From: Fibrobacter sp. UWB15
Lineage (GTDB): Bacteria > Fibrobacterota > Fibrobacteria > Fibrobacterales > Fibrobacteraceae
Assembly (NCBI RefSeq): GCF_900177705.1
Contig: NZ_FXBA01000008.1
Coordinates: forward strand, 82,920 to 146,919
DNA length: 64,000 nucleotides
Reading direction: 5' to 3'
In this document: positions 1 to 8,991 of the stretch, piece by piece
Position numbering within the stretch: position 1 is the first letter of the stretch
How the letters are laid out: each line of letters opens with the position of its first letter
The notes under the pieces: generated by a model
The model's input: only the letters and a program-made list of their open reading frames with translations
Database searches by the model: none
What the model was told of the DNA's origin: nothing
Translations under genes and position numbers: made by a program

Positions 1-479
1 TCATGCGTAATCACCAAGTAATCAATATCCGGCATATCGGCAGGTTTATAGATATCCGTACCCTTGAACATCTTGTTCGCAAAGCTCACTGGCGACCCCT
101 TATAAAATACGGGATCTACTAAGATTTTTTTGCCGGAAAGGTTCAAAAGGTAAGACGAATGGCCAAACCAAACGACCCAATCCTTATCGCTGGGCAGTTT
201 TTTCAGGTCAGTCTTGATAGCAGGCAGGGCGGTGTCCGGAACCGTTTGCTTTTTAGTGTTGAACATGAACTCCCGCCATACGGCAAGCGTGCTCTTGTTA
301 CCGGTCATAAAGAGCGTTTCTTCTTCGTTCACGAATTGCCTGCCGTCGTAATGCGGGGATTGCTTAATTCGTTCGAGGCGCGCACCATGCGGGATTTTTC
401 CGAAACTAGGCTGGCCAAGGAACAATGCGCCTGCATTACAAATAAGAAAGAATACCGAAAAAAAGATTGCCGTAACCAT
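1..479 (-). CDS. MBL-fold metallohydrolase, UlaG/RomA-like (partial, cut by window edge)
   Basis: Reading the minus strand from an ATG at 479 gives 159 residues that run off the left edge. The first 20 residues or so are hydrophobic and form a signal anchor or signal peptide (VTAIFFSVFFLICNAGALF). The motif WFGHSSYLLNLSGKKILVDP is typical of the UlaG/RomA/NAPE-PLD branch of metallo-beta-lactamase-fold hydrolases. The last visible residues are VITH followed by the first two bases of an Asp or Glu codon, which would begin the zinc-binding THxDH motif. Substrate cannot be told from the sequence. No good ribosome binding site is visible, so the start is provisional. Confidence 0.75.
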   Translation of the reverse strand, partial: MVTAIFFSVFFLICNAGALFLGQPSFGKIPHGARLERIKQSPHYDGRQFVNEEETLFMTGNKSTLAVWREFMFNTKKQTVPDTALPAIKTDLKKLPSDKDWVVWFGHSSYLLNLSGKKILVDPVFYKGSPVSFANKMFKGTDIYKPADMPDIDYLVITH

Positions 480-588
480 ACGCGTTAAAGAATAAAAATT
501 ATTCCATTAACCCGCAGATTCCAGCAAAGAAATTCCGACAGAAGTAGAAAATCAACCGATTATTTGCTCAAGACACGCAAAGGTCTAA

Positions 589-1842
589 CTACACCGGCAA
601 TTTCGAGCAAAGTTTTTCGACGGTGTCCGAAAGCAGCTTTTTCACGTCGTCACGGTTGCAGGCATCCAGCTGTTCCAAGCACGCCGTTAAGGTCAACACA
701 ATAGTTTCCCTAAAGGCGTACTCTTCTTGCAGTTTGCGTTCCTTGCCGTATTCCCACAAGGCAAAGATCAGCGCAAACACCGCCATCGAAGACATGGCGA
801 CATTGATCACCACATCGGCCCATACAGAATCCGTATGCACGCCGAATCGAGTAAACACATTATAAATCCACCAGGACGCACCGCCGAACAGCACCAAACT
901 CAGGAACAACCAAAAACGCGCCTTCCAGCCCAGGCTCCGTTTTCTCTTGTTAAAGCTACTGCCCAAAGAACCGCCACCCACAAGGTCCGTCATCTTCTTG
1001 ATTTTTTCCACCTTTTCGCTAGACGTCGTCAAACAAGCCTGAACATCCTTCAAGCTATTTTCCGTCATACTGTCGATTTCAGAAATCCTTGCGCAAGCCT
1101 GATCAATCAGACTCTGGGCAGACTCCATCTTCTCCGCAAATTGCCTGTCCCTGTCTTCGGCGTCATTCATCTTGAGCGTCAAAGATTCTTTAAGTTCTTC
1201 CAAGCCCTGCTTTCGGGCATCCAGCTGTTCTGTCAGCGCCTGAATCTCGGCGACCTTTTCTGCCGCCTCTGCAGACTTCGCCTTCGCACTCTGTTCCGCT
1301 TCTGTCACAGACATCATCTGGGTCTTCACCAAGTCCGTCATCTTCAGAATTCTTTCAAATTCTTCCGACGCTTTGTCAAACAGCTCGCCCGTCTTTTCTT
1401 CCGCCTCGGTAATGGCAGCCACACGTTCATCCAGATTGTCTTTCTGCGGGGCATTCCAAAAGCCGAACATCATCTCGTATACAGCAAGATTTCTAGTGCA
1501 AATAGAAAGAACCGTGACATTCTGCTTCTTGATTGACGCCGCAATCAGCACAATCAGTTGCGAAAGCGTCTTGGGCGGCATACCGAAATAAGTCAACTCG
1601 GAATCCCTTACGCGGGCGGGTTCCGGCAAGTCAAAAGGCAAATACAGCCAATCGCACGTTTTCATCTTTTCGCACAATTGTGCGAAAGGCCGCTTCACAT
1701 TTTCGAGAGCCTTCCGCAGCTGCACCGACCTGACTGTACGATCGTGGACACTCACGCCGGCATAATTCCGGATATACTCATCTCGGCTATTTTCTAAAAG
1801 ATTGATGCTATCAAGAAGCTCTTCGCGCTGTTGACGATTCAT
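589..1842 (-). CDS. Coiled-coil protein with two C-terminal membrane segments, unknown function
   Basis: 417 residues. I do not recognise the family. The N-terminal 130 residues look globular. Residues about 135-290 are rich in Glu, Lys, Ala and Gln with heptad character, so a long coiled coil is likely. A Gly/Ser/Lys/Arg-rich hinge follows, then two hydrophobic segments (about 312-332 and 342-365) and a short acidic/basic tail with a CLEQLDACNR segment. This arrangement suggests a membrane-anchored protein with a cytoplasmic coiled-coil arm. It stands alone: the neighbours are on separate transcripts and give no functional hint. Confidence 0.7.
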   Translation of the reverse strand: MNRQQREELLDSINLLENSRDEYIRNYAGVSVHDRTVRSVQLRKALENVKRPFAQLCEKMKTCDWLYLPFDLPEPARVRDSELTYFGMPPKTLSQLIVLIAASIKKQNVTVLSICTRNLAVYEMMFGFWNAPQKDNLDERVAAITEAEEKTGELFDKASEEFERILKMTDLVKTQMMSVTEAEQSAKAKSAEAAEKVAEIQALTEQLDARKQGLEELKESLTLKMNDAEDRDRQFAEKMESAQSLIDQACARISEIDSMTENSLKDVQACLTTSSEKVEKIKKMTDLVGGGSLGSSFNKRKRSLGWKARFWLFLSLVLFGGASWWIYNVFTRFGVHTDSVWADVVINVAMSSMAVFALIFALWEYGKERKLQEEYAFRETIVLTLTACLEQLDACNRDDVKKLLSDTVEKLCSKLPV

Positions 1843-1953
1843 CCCTAACCCACTTTTTTAAAAAACGCGCACAAGATAACTTTTTTTAATGCGCTTTAGG
1901 GATTATTTTTCGTACAACATTATTCCTTAATGCTTAACTAAAGATTACAAACG

Positions 1954-2094
1954 CTAAAGCGGCAAGCCTTTTTCGAATTCGGCCAAAAATGCACATCCCT
2001 GCACCCATTCACCCAAATTTGAATCGGAATTGATGTGCCTTTGCCAATGACTCGGGCCAGAATTATTCAAACCAGGAACAATTAAGTAGTGCAT
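1954..2094 (-). pseudogene. Internally deleted RBBP9/YdeN-family serine hydrolase remnant
   Basis: A 46-codon frame begins MHYLIVPGLNNSGPSHWQ, the N-terminal signature of RBBP9/YdeN alpha/beta hydrolases (VPG..NSGP.HWQ). It then continues with HINSDSNLGEWVQG, which resembles the C-terminal end of the same family (GHIN...GFGEWPEG). The roughly 120-130 residues in between, including the catalytic core, are missing. It therefore looks like an in-frame internal deletion rather than a simple truncation. The remaining bases of the 1843-2157 gap show only A/T runs and no other gene. Confidence 0.6.
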
Positions 2095-2157
2095 TCGAGA
2101 AGTCCTTTTCTTTCCTATAAAAATAAAGACTCCGCAAAATCGTTAATGCCGTTTTGC

Positions 2158-3000
2158 CTACTTTACCGCCGCAATCAAGCGTACAGAATCAAATGCTTTT
2201 AGATTTCCCATCAGAAAATAGCGTTGTTGAAGCGCGTTTTCGCCGAGAAATTCGTCGACCTTGAATCCATATCGCTCAAGTACCTCGAAAACCTCGCGGT
2301 CCAAGTAGCCTTCGGCCATGGTTTCGCCGCAATCAGCAACAATTTTTCGCAATTCCTGAACCGAATTCGAATAGGCATCTTTTTGCAGGTAATCAAATAC
2401 AATCGAAATGCCGGTTGATGCAATCTCTGAAAACTGCCGCACGGTTTCTGCAAAAACAGAAAGCGGGAGGTAATACGAGACACCCAGAATGCTAATAACG
2501 GTCGGCTTTTTGCAGTCAAAGCCATTTGCGACAAGTCTTTCGACAATGCTGTCCTTGCTGAAGTCAATCGCCACAAAATGGACATTCTCCGAAACGCTCC
2601 ACTTGAGTTCACGAATGCGATTTTTCTTGTAGCTTTGTGTCGGAAGCAAATCCAGTTCAAAAACTTCGACATTCGGGTCTTTGTTGCGGAACGAGAACGT
2701 GTCTACTCCCGCACCGCAAATCACATATTGAATCTTTCCCGAGCGGGCGAGGAGCTTTACGCGGTCCTCGGCAAAGCGGCTCCGAGAAAGTACAATCGGG
2801 AGAAAGTATTTCCGGTTGAAATATTCGACCGAATTTTCCGACTCTTGCGGAAACCGCTTTAGAATCAGGCGTGAAACATTTTCGTACTCCTCGCGACCCA
2901 TCAGGTCGAACGCCAGAAAGTCGTTGAAAACGGTATGGTCCGATTGTAAAGAATGCCAGGCTCGTGCAAATGCGCATAATTTTGCTGTTAAACTTTCCAT
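2158..3000 (-). CDS. Class I SAM-dependent methyltransferase, LCMT/PPM-like family
   Basis: 280 residues, the usual size for the leucine carboxyl methyltransferase-like family. The SAM-binding motif YVICGAGVDTFSFR lies at about residue 91, with the acidic motif II VFELDLLPTQ about 20 residues later. The family methylates carboxylates or small-molecule acids; the substrate here is unknown. The start is supported by AAAGGATAATACA before ATG. It lies downstream of the NifX-like gene but a terminator hairpin separates them, so co-transcription is doubtful. A link to methyl-sulfur metabolism would be pure speculation. Confidence 0.75.
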   Translation of the reverse strand: MESLTAKLCAFARAWHSLQSDHTVFNDFLAFDLMGREEYENVSRLILKRFPQESENSVEYFNRKYFLPIVLSRSRFAEDRVKLLARSGKIQYVICGAGVDTFSFRNKDPNVEVFELDLLPTQSYKKNRIRELKWSVSENVHFVAIDFSKDSIVERLVANGFDCKKPTVISILGVSYYLPLSVFAETVRQFSEIASTGISIVFDYLQKDAYSNSVQELRKIVADCGETMAEGYLDREVFEVLERYGFKVDEFLGENALQQRYFLMGNLKAFDSVRLIAAVK

Positions 3001-3048
3001 TGTATTATCCTTTTAAAATTTTAGTTGAGGGCCTTAGCCCATAAGAAA

Positions 3049-3077
3049 CGCCCGCGTAGGTTAACCTTACACGGGCG
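3049..3077 (-). terminator. Probable intrinsic terminator after the marB-nifX-like operon
   Basis: CGCCCG at 3049-3054 pairs with CGGGCG at 3072-3077, with partly paired GTAGG/CCTTAC inside. On the minus strand the stem is followed by TTTCTT. It lies between the NifX-like stop and the methyltransferase start. Confidence 0.55.
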
Positions 3078-3154
3078 ACAAAATGAATACCGCAATAAAC
3101 GCCCGTCAACATCGGCCGTTCTTACAACAAAATCCTACAATCAGAGGCCGCATT

Positions 3155-3565
3155 TTATTTATCCTGTAATCCCGTGAGTCTCTGGGTACGTTCCGCAATC
3201 TTTTTACGGTACACGTTGATTTTGGCGATTGCTTCGGCAATGGGAAGTGCGATATCGAAAGCGCGCACGTTAAAGCGTGTCAACGCCTGCACCGCCTGCG
3301 GGCCAAGCTGCGAGCAGAGAACATAATCCAGATCGGCTAGATTCTTTGCTGCCGAGAACATAGATGAACGTTCTACATCTCGCTGACCGCAAGCACCATC
3401 GCCGCATGTGCCGTCGCAATGCTCCGGCTTAACGCGGACTTCGACTTTTTCAAATTTTCCGCTTTCTTCATCGACTTCGTAGACGTCGAACGCCGCGGCA
3501 TGTCCAAAGTGAACATTGACATTTTCGCCATCGTTTGTGGCGACTGCAACTCTATATTTAGCCAT
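3155..3565 (-). CDS. NifX/NafY-type iron-sulfur cofactor carrier-like protein
   Basis: 136 residues of the dinitrogenase iron-molybdenum cofactor family (NifX, NifY and the C-terminal domain of many NifB proteins). VAVATNDGENVNVHFGHA matches the family start, with the conserved HFGHA and a later CSQLGPQA...FDIALP core. Family members bind or carry Fe-S cofactor precursors made by NifB. Here the domain is a separate gene whose start overlaps the end of the NifB-like gene by 8 bases, so the two are translationally coupled. An unusual Cys-rich insertion (HCDGTCGDGACGQ) sits near residue 50-60. The likely role is handing a NifB-type cluster to the MarDK-like enzyme. Confidence 0.8.
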   Translation of the reverse strand: MAKYRVAVATNDGENVNVHFGHAAAFDVYEVDEESGKFEKVEVRVKPEHCDGTCGDGACGQRDVERSSMFSAAKNLADLDYVLCSQLGPQAVQALTRFNVRAFDIALPIAEAIAKINVYRKKIAERTQRLTGLQDK

Positions 3566-4430
3566 GAGAGAAAGTCTCCTTTACACGGATGCGGTCCATG
3601 TAGATTTGCGCGCCGACATCGTAAACGCCCGGGACGCCAACGGCGTCAGCACGGCAATGGGCGCAATGTTTGAACACGTTGATGAATACTCCCGCCTGCT
3701 CCTGCGCAATCGCAAGAGTTTTCGGTGTCGGAGCGGGAATATCCTTAAAGCCGTTTTGCGGAATCAACGGAATGATGTTGTACATGATGGCGCCCGCTTC
3801 GCGCACGGTGGCCGCCACATCTTCGATGTGCTTGTCATTAATGCCCGGGCAAAGAACCGTATTGACTTTGATAAGCGTTCCGCTTTTCGCCACCTTGCGA
3901 ATGCCTTCGAGCTGGTTGTGAATCAGAATTTCTGCGGCTTCTACGCCCGTATAGGTTTTACCGTGGTAGAAAATTCTTGCATTGATCATCGCCTCGATTT
4001 CAGGGTCCACGGCATTCACCGTAACCGTGAGCGAATCAATGCCCACATCGATGACTTCGTCTGCCTTATCGTTCAGCAAAAGTCCATTGGTGCTCATGCA
4101 GCGAATGAGTTGCGGAAATTCCTTTTTTACTAGGCGGAATGTGTCTAGCGCAAAAGGGGTTGCTAATGTATCGCCTGGCCCTGCGATTCCCACCGTCGTG
4201 AGTTCCGGCACGAATTCCAATGCCTTGCGAATGTAACCACATGCCTCTTCGGGCTTAATTACCTTACTCGTATTTCCCGGTACCTGAGCATCTTCGTTAA
4301 TGCGCCTATCGCAAAAACGGCACTCGATATTGCAACCTGGGGCGACAGGCAAATGAATGCGCCCCTTCCGGTTTTTGCAAGCGCCAAAACACGGGTGTTC
4401 TCTAAAAACTGTTTCTTGACTGGTTGCCAT
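3558..4430 (-). CDS. marB: NifB-like radical SAM cofactor biosynthesis protein (MarB candidate)
   Basis: 290 residues from ATG 4430, chosen because GCGAGG lies 5 bases upstream; a GTG ten codons earlier has no such site. The radical SAM CxxxCxxC motif is Cys33, Cys37, Cys40 (GCNIECRFCDRR), preceded by the NifB-type HPCFG and RIHLPVAP segments and followed at the C-terminus by HCAHCRADAVG, which is specific to NifB. NifB fuses Fe-S clusters around a SAM-derived carbide to form the L-cluster. The separate NifX-like gene replaces the C-terminal NifX domain of longer NifB proteins. Divergent from the NifHDK-like operon and paired with it by context. The symbol follows marBHDK of Rhodospirillum rubrum; an ordinary NifB label would also fit the sequence. 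Confidence 0.82.
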   Translation of the reverse strand: MATSQETVFREHPCFGACKNRKGRIHLPVAPGCNIECRFCDRRINEDAQVPGNTSKVIKPEEACGYIRKALEFVPELTTVGIAGPGDTLATPFALDTFRLVKKEFPQLIRCMSTNGLLLNDKADEVIDVGIDSLTVTVNAVDPEIEAMINARIFYHGKTYTGVEAAEILIHNQLEGIRKVAKSGTLIKVNTVLCPGINDKHIEDVAATVREAGAIMYNIIPLIPQNGFKDIPAPTPKTLAIAQEQAGVFINVFKHCAHCRADAVGVPGVYDVGAQIYMDRIRVKETFSHG

Positions 4431-4438
4431 AAAACCTC

Positions 4439-4458
4439 GCAAGGTATGTAAACCTTGC
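4439..4458. promoter_or_regulatory. Perfect 7-bp inverted repeat just upstream of the marB ribosome binding site
   Basis: GCAAGGT-N6-ACCTTGC at 4439-4458. It lies in the leader of the NifB-like gene directly before GCGAGG and the ATG at 4430. It could be an operator or an mRNA hairpin that tunes translation. Confidence 0.5.
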
Positions 4459-4651
4459 ACAAAAATGATCGGTAAAGAACCGATTTAGTTTGTATTAAAA
4501 ATGGTGAACGTTTTGCCTAGCGTTCTGTAGCGTGATTAATGCTTTAACTTCTTAGCCAAAGAAGTATGGGTGTAAAGTTAAAAATCACAGCAATGGATTT
4601 CAATACGAAGGCAAGAGCGAAAATAAAAAAAGTTCATTTTTTTGAGAGAGC

Positions 4652-4679
4652 AATAGCTTTATGCTAACGCATGTTATAG
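4652..4679 (-). promoter_or_regulatory. Weak copy of the 28-bp sulfur-regulon element upstream of marB
   Basis: On the plus strand this reads AATA...GTTATAG and matches the element upstream of the DUF4418 operon at 16 of 28 positions, concentrated at both ends. In the marB direction it is followed by TTGCTC in the place of a -35 box, at the same overlap as in the strong copies. The -10 region is poor, so the promoter itself is uncertain. Confidence 0.4.
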
Positions 4680-4735
4680 GCGTTTATTATTGCAAATCGT
4701 TTTTTCATGCATGCGATAGATTCGCGCTAATAAGG

Positions 4736-4756
4736 GTTATAAGCGGAATTTATAAC
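4736..4756. promoter_or_regulatory. GTTATAA-N7-TTATAAC inverted repeat between the divergent mar transcripts
   Basis: A perfect 7-bp inverted repeat centred in the marB/marH divergent region. Each half resembles the TATAAC end of the 28-bp element seen at other sulfur promoters, so it may be a shared activator site serving both directions. Confidence 0.5.
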
Positions 4757-4802
4757 AACTTAAAAAAAGTGATTTTTTTTGACTAAACGGGTTCAAAAAG
4801 TA

Positions 4803-4831
4803 TTGGAAAGAGTTGACTTTAATTCTAACTT
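4803..4831 (+). promoter_or_regulatory. Predicted promoter of marHDK
   Basis: TTGGAA (4803-4808), 17-bp spacer, TAACTT (4826-4831). The preceding bases AAAAAGTA run into the -35 box just as at the promoters of the two MetY-type genes and the aminotransferase. The operator at 4839 follows 7 bases after the -10 box. Confidence 0.55.
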
Positions 4832-4838
4832 GCCTTTG

Positions 4839-5724
<886 letters not shown>

Positions 5725-5735
5725 TGTGAGGGTTC

Positions 5736-7340
5736 ATGGCCAAGACTAATATCAATTTGAATATGACCTCGGTCGAAAACCGTGAATATCGACTGGGTAC
5801 GATTATCGGCTGGGACGGCAAAGCGAGCGACCTGATCAAGGAATCGGCCTACGACGAACGCAGTGCGAAAAAGCATGGCGGTTGCGCGGGCAAGGGCTCG
5901 GGCTGCAAACTTTGCGAACTTGCTTCTCCGCTGAACCAAGAGACTATGTGCTCTAATGCGATTGTGCAGTGCCAGGTGGGAAACCTCACGGACTGCGCCC
6001 TGATTGACCATTCTCCTATCGGTTGCAGCGGCGAAAACTCCAAGTTTAACCTCTCGATGCATAACGGCCTTCGCCGCCGTGGAAAGCCCCTGCAGAATAC
6101 GCTGAACATCAGCACGAACCTGAAAGAAAAGGACATGGTTTTCGGCGCTTCCGATAAGCTCCGCCAGACCATCCTCGACGCAAAGGAACGCTTTAACCCC
6201 AAGGCGATTTTCATCGGTATGGCTTGTGCGACCGCTATTATCGGTGAAGACATCGACTCCATTGCCGAGGAAATGGAACCTGAAGTTGGCGTGCCTATCA
6301 TTCCGCTGCATTGCGAAGGTTTCCGTTCCAAGCACTGGTCTACGGGTTTCGACGTCGCTTTCCATGGTGTGCTTCGCCAGATTGTGGAACGTCACCCGAC
6401 CAAGAAACAGAATGACCTGCTCAATATCGTTGCCCTTTGGGGTTCGGACTATTTCTCCGAAATGCTAGCTCCGCTTGGATTGCGTGTAAACTACCTTCTG
6501 GATACCGCCTCTTTCGAAGAAATTCGCCAGGCCTCCGAAGCGGTCGCTACCGCAACCTTCTGCGATACGTTGGGCGGCTACATGGCGACGGCTCTCGAAG
6601 AATCTTTCGGTGTTCCGCAGATTGACGCTCCGCAGCCTTACGGCATCAAGGGTACCGATGCATGGCTCCGCGCTATCGCAAAGGTTGTCGGCAAAGAAAA
6701 AGAAGCCGAAGAATACATCGAAAGCGAGCACAAGCGCATTGCTCCGAAGCTCGCCGAACTCCGCGAATTTTTCAAGGGCAAGAACGGCATCGTGATGACG
6801 GGTTCTGCATACGCACATGGCCTCATCAGCGTGCTTTCGGAACTGGGAATCGGCCACGACGCTGCACTCGTGTTCCACCACGACCCCGTTTACGACGGCG
6901 GTGGCGAACATCAGGATACCTTGAAGGAACTGGTCGAAACCTACGGCGATATTCCGCACTATACCGTTAGTAAGACCCGCGCCTTCCAGCTTCCGCAGCT
7001 TCTGAAACGCGCCAAGACAGACTTCTTGCTCATTCGCCATCCGGGTCTCGCCTCTGTCGCGGGCCACCTTGGATTCCCGACCCTTACCATGGGCGACGAA
7101 CATATCCCGGTGGGCTACCAGGGCATCCTCCGCATTGGCGAAATGCTCAAGGGCGTGATTGCACGTACCAAGTTTAACCAAGTGCTTAAACGCAACGTGA
7201 AACTTCCGTATTCCGACTGGTGGCTTGCTCAGGACGATCCGTTCTATTTGACACATCACCCGGAAGCACTTGAAGATTTGCCGGAACCGAGAAATCTCAA
7301 ACTGAAAATTGGTACAGAATCCAATTCGACCAGCGCATAA
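5736..7340 (+). CDS. marD: NifD-like catalytic subunit of a methylthio-alkane reductase (MarD candidate)
   Basis: 534 residues. P-cluster ligands match in spacing: Cys72, Cys97 and Cys164 correspond to NifD Cys62, Cys88 and Cys154. Cys276 (TATFCDTLGG) corresponds to the FeMo-cofactor ligand Cys275. CEGFR at 193-197 is conserved, but aligning from it places Trp201 at nitrogenase Gln191 and Phe205 at His195, residues needed for N2 reduction. The equivalent of His442 is unclear; His456 is a nearby candidate. Three further N-terminal cysteines (Cys50, Cys57, Cys60) have no NifD counterpart that I know of. Starts 11 bases after marH stops. Predicted role: C-S bond reduction of small thioethers at a NifB-type cluster. 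Confidence 0.82.
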   Translation: MAKTNINLNMTSVENREYRLGTIIGWDGKASDLIKESAYDERSAKKHGGCAGKGSGCKLCELASPLNQETMCSNAIVQCQVGNLTDCALIDHSPIGCSGENSKFNLSMHNGLRRRGKPLQNTLNISTNLKEKDMVFGASDKLRQTILDAKERFNPKAIFIGMACATAIIGEDIDSIAEEMEPEVGVPIIPLHCEGFRSKHWSTGFDVAFHGVLRQIVERHPTKKQNDLLNIVALWGSDYFSEMLAPLGLRVNYLLDTASFEEIRQASEAVATATFCDTLGGYMATALEESFGVPQIDAPQPYGIKGTDAWLRAIAKVVGKEKEAEEYIESEHKRIAPKLAELREFFKGKNGIVMTGSAYAHGLISVLSELGIGHDAALVFHHDPVYDGGGEHQDTLKELVETYGDIPHYTVSKTRAFQLPQLLKRAKTDFLLIRHPGLASVAGHLGFPTLTMGDEHIPVGYQGILRIGEMLKGVIARTKFNQVLKRNVKLPYSDWWLAQDDPFYLTHHPEALEDLPEPRNLKLKIGTESNSTSA

Positions 7341-7357
7341 CAAGGGGATTTTTAACA

Positions 7358-8704
7358 ATGGCTACAATTCAAAAGAAAAAAAGTAATTCTATTTCGGACC
7401 CCCGATACGCTTGCGCAGTTGGTGCATCTCATACTGTTGTCGCTATTAAGGGTGCAGTTCCTATTGCCAACTGCTCTCCGGGTTGCCAGCTGAAGCAAAC
7501 GGCGTTTCTCACGTTTGAAAACGGTTTCCAGGGTAGCATTTACGCCGGTGCCGGTAACATGCCGAGTGCAAACTCTACCGAAAACGATATCGTTTTTGGC
7601 GGCATCAAGACTTTGGATCAGTTGATTAAATCGACGCTCAAGGTTTTTGACGGTGACCTCTATGTGGTTCTTACGGGTTGCGTGGGTGGTCTTATCGGTG
7701 ACGATGTTTCGAGCCTGGTTCGTGGCTACCGCGATTTGGGTTACCCGATTGTGTCTGTCGATACTGCCGGCTTCAAGGGCAACAACCTTTTCGGTCACGA
7801 AGAAGTCGTAAACGCCATCGTCGACCAATTCGTGGGCGATTACAGCGGCGAACGCAAGAAGGGTTTGGTGAACCTTTGGTTCGAAACACCCTACTACAAC
7901 CAGAACTGGCGCGGAGACTATCAGGAAATCGCCCGTATTCTGCGCGGCGCAGGCTTTGAAGTCAATGTGCTGTTCGGACCCGAAAATAACGGTGTCGCTG
8001 ACTGGTTGCGCATTCCCGAGGCCCAATTCAACTTGGTGATTTCTCCGTGGGTGGGCGTTCGAAACGCAGAACACCTCCAGGAAAAATACGGTCAGCCGTT
8101 CCTGCACATTCCTGAAATTCCGCTCGGCGCCGAAGCGACTAGCGAATTTATCCGTAAAGTCGTCGAATTTGCCGAAATCGACAAGGAACAGAGCGAAAAG
8201 TTCATCAAGGAAGAAAACAGAATCTATTACTACTATCTGGAACACTTCTCCGAATTTTTCGCCGAATACTGGTTCGGTATGCCCAGTGAATTTGCCATTA
8301 CCGCAGATTCCGCCTACACGCTTGCCTACACCAAGTTCCTCGTGGACCAAATCGGCCTTATTCCGCGCAAGGCAATTATCAGTGACGATCCGCCAGAAAA
8401 ATTCCGCAAAGGTATCGAAGATTCGTTCCACAACATTAGCGAAGGTGTCGATGTTGACGTGGAATTTGAAGAAGATGGCTACCTGATTGAAAAGTCCATT
8501 AAGGAAGTGAATTTCTCTTCGGGCAAGCCTTTGATTCTTGCGTCTTCTTGGGAAATCAATATCGCCAACGAAAAGAATGCGCTGCTTTTCGAAATTACAC
8601 CGCCATCCAGCGAAACACTGATTATTAACCGGAGTTTCGTCGGTTACAAGGGTGCACTTAATTTACTCGAAAAGATTTATAGCACATCTGTCGGTGGTAA
8701 ATAA
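7358..8704 (+). CDS. marK: NifK-like subunit of a methylthio-alkane reductase (MarK candidate)
   Basis: 448 residues, shorter than nitrogenase NifK (about 520) because the NifK N-terminal extension is missing. Cys19, Cys43 and Cys108 (the last in LTGCVGGLIGDDV) match the spacing of the three NifK P-cluster ligands; Cys39 is an extra nearby cysteine. It would form the heterotetramer with the NifD-like protein and carry half of the P-cluster. Starts 17 bases after marD with AAGGGG upstream, and ends the operon at the hairpin at 8750. Confidence 0.82.
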   Translation: MATIQKKKSNSISDPRYACAVGASHTVVAIKGAVPIANCSPGCQLKQTAFLTFENGFQGSIYAGAGNMPSANSTENDIVFGGIKTLDQLIKSTLKVFDGDLYVVLTGCVGGLIGDDVSSLVRGYRDLGYPIVSVDTAGFKGNNLFGHEEVVNAIVDQFVGDYSGERKKGLVNLWFETPYYNQNWRGDYQEIARILRGAGFEVNVLFGPENNGVADWLRIPEAQFNLVISPWVGVRNAEHLQEKYGQPFLHIPEIPLGAEATSEFIRKVVEFAEIDKEQSEKFIKEENRIYYYYLEHFSEFFAEYWFGMPSEFAITADSAYTLAYTKFLVDQIGLIPRKAIISDDPPEKFRKGIEDSFHNISEGVDVDVEFEEDGYLIEKSIKEVNFSSGKPLILASSWEINIANEKNALLFEITPPSSETLIINRSFVGYKGALNLLEKIYSTSVGGK

Positions 8705-8749
8705 TTTCAAAATAAATTAACTTCGATCCATTTACTCTCCTAACACAAA

Positions 8750-8781
8750 AATGTCGCCTGATTTTCAGGCGGCATTTTCTT
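8750..8781 (+). terminator. Intrinsic terminator of marHDK
   Basis: AATGTCGCCTGA (8750-8761) pairs with TCAGGCGGCATT (8765-8776), with one mismatch, and is followed by TTCTT. About 45 bases after the marK stop. Confidence 0.8.
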
Positions 8782-8829
8782 AAAAAGTTCGAAGTCACTT
8801 TTTGTCAGCACCTCTGTTCAAGTCTAACC

Positions 8830-8884
8830 CTATATTAAGCTATAAAGAAAAAGTATTTTACAAGCTCATTTTTATTTCTACTTT
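8830..8884 (+). promoter_or_regulatory. Predicted promoter of the porin-ABC operon with a 28-bp element copy
   Basis: The element copy at 8830-8857 matches the copy upstream of mccB at 19 of 28 positions and ends AAAGTATT. The -35 candidate TTTTAC (8856-8861) overlaps it by two bases, as at the MetY-type promoters, followed by a 17-bp spacer and TACTTT (8879-8884). A GAACATCATGTTC palindrome lies at 8903-8915 in the predicted leader. Confidence 0.45.
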
Positions 8885-8949
8885 TTACGCACAAAAATTC
8901 GAGAACATCATGTTCCGAAGAGCAAACAAATCAGAACGAGGATACCTAT

Positions 8950-8991
8950 ATGTGTAGACTTTATACTTTTGCTCAAGGCATTTGCCAGTAA
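8950..8991 (+). CDS. Possible short leader peptide with two Cys codons, upstream of the porin operon
   Basis: A 13-codon frame (MCRLYTFAQGICQ) with GAGG 8 bases before the ATG. Cys is codon 2 and codon 12. It lies in the predicted 5' leader of the porin-ABC operon. By analogy with the clear cysteine attenuator at 42.4 kb it may sense cysteine supply. A strong terminator is not evident downstream; the only nearby hairpin is the A/T-rich TGCAAAAAA-G-TTTTTTGCA around 9027-9045. Chance occurrence is possible. Confidence 0.35.
   Translation: MCRLYTFAQGICQ

Noticed and set aside
4517..4533. CCTAG...GTAGC copy of the palindromic operator upstream of marB
   Set aside because: The spacer is 6 rather than 7 bases and one half-site is changed; not distinguishable from chance.
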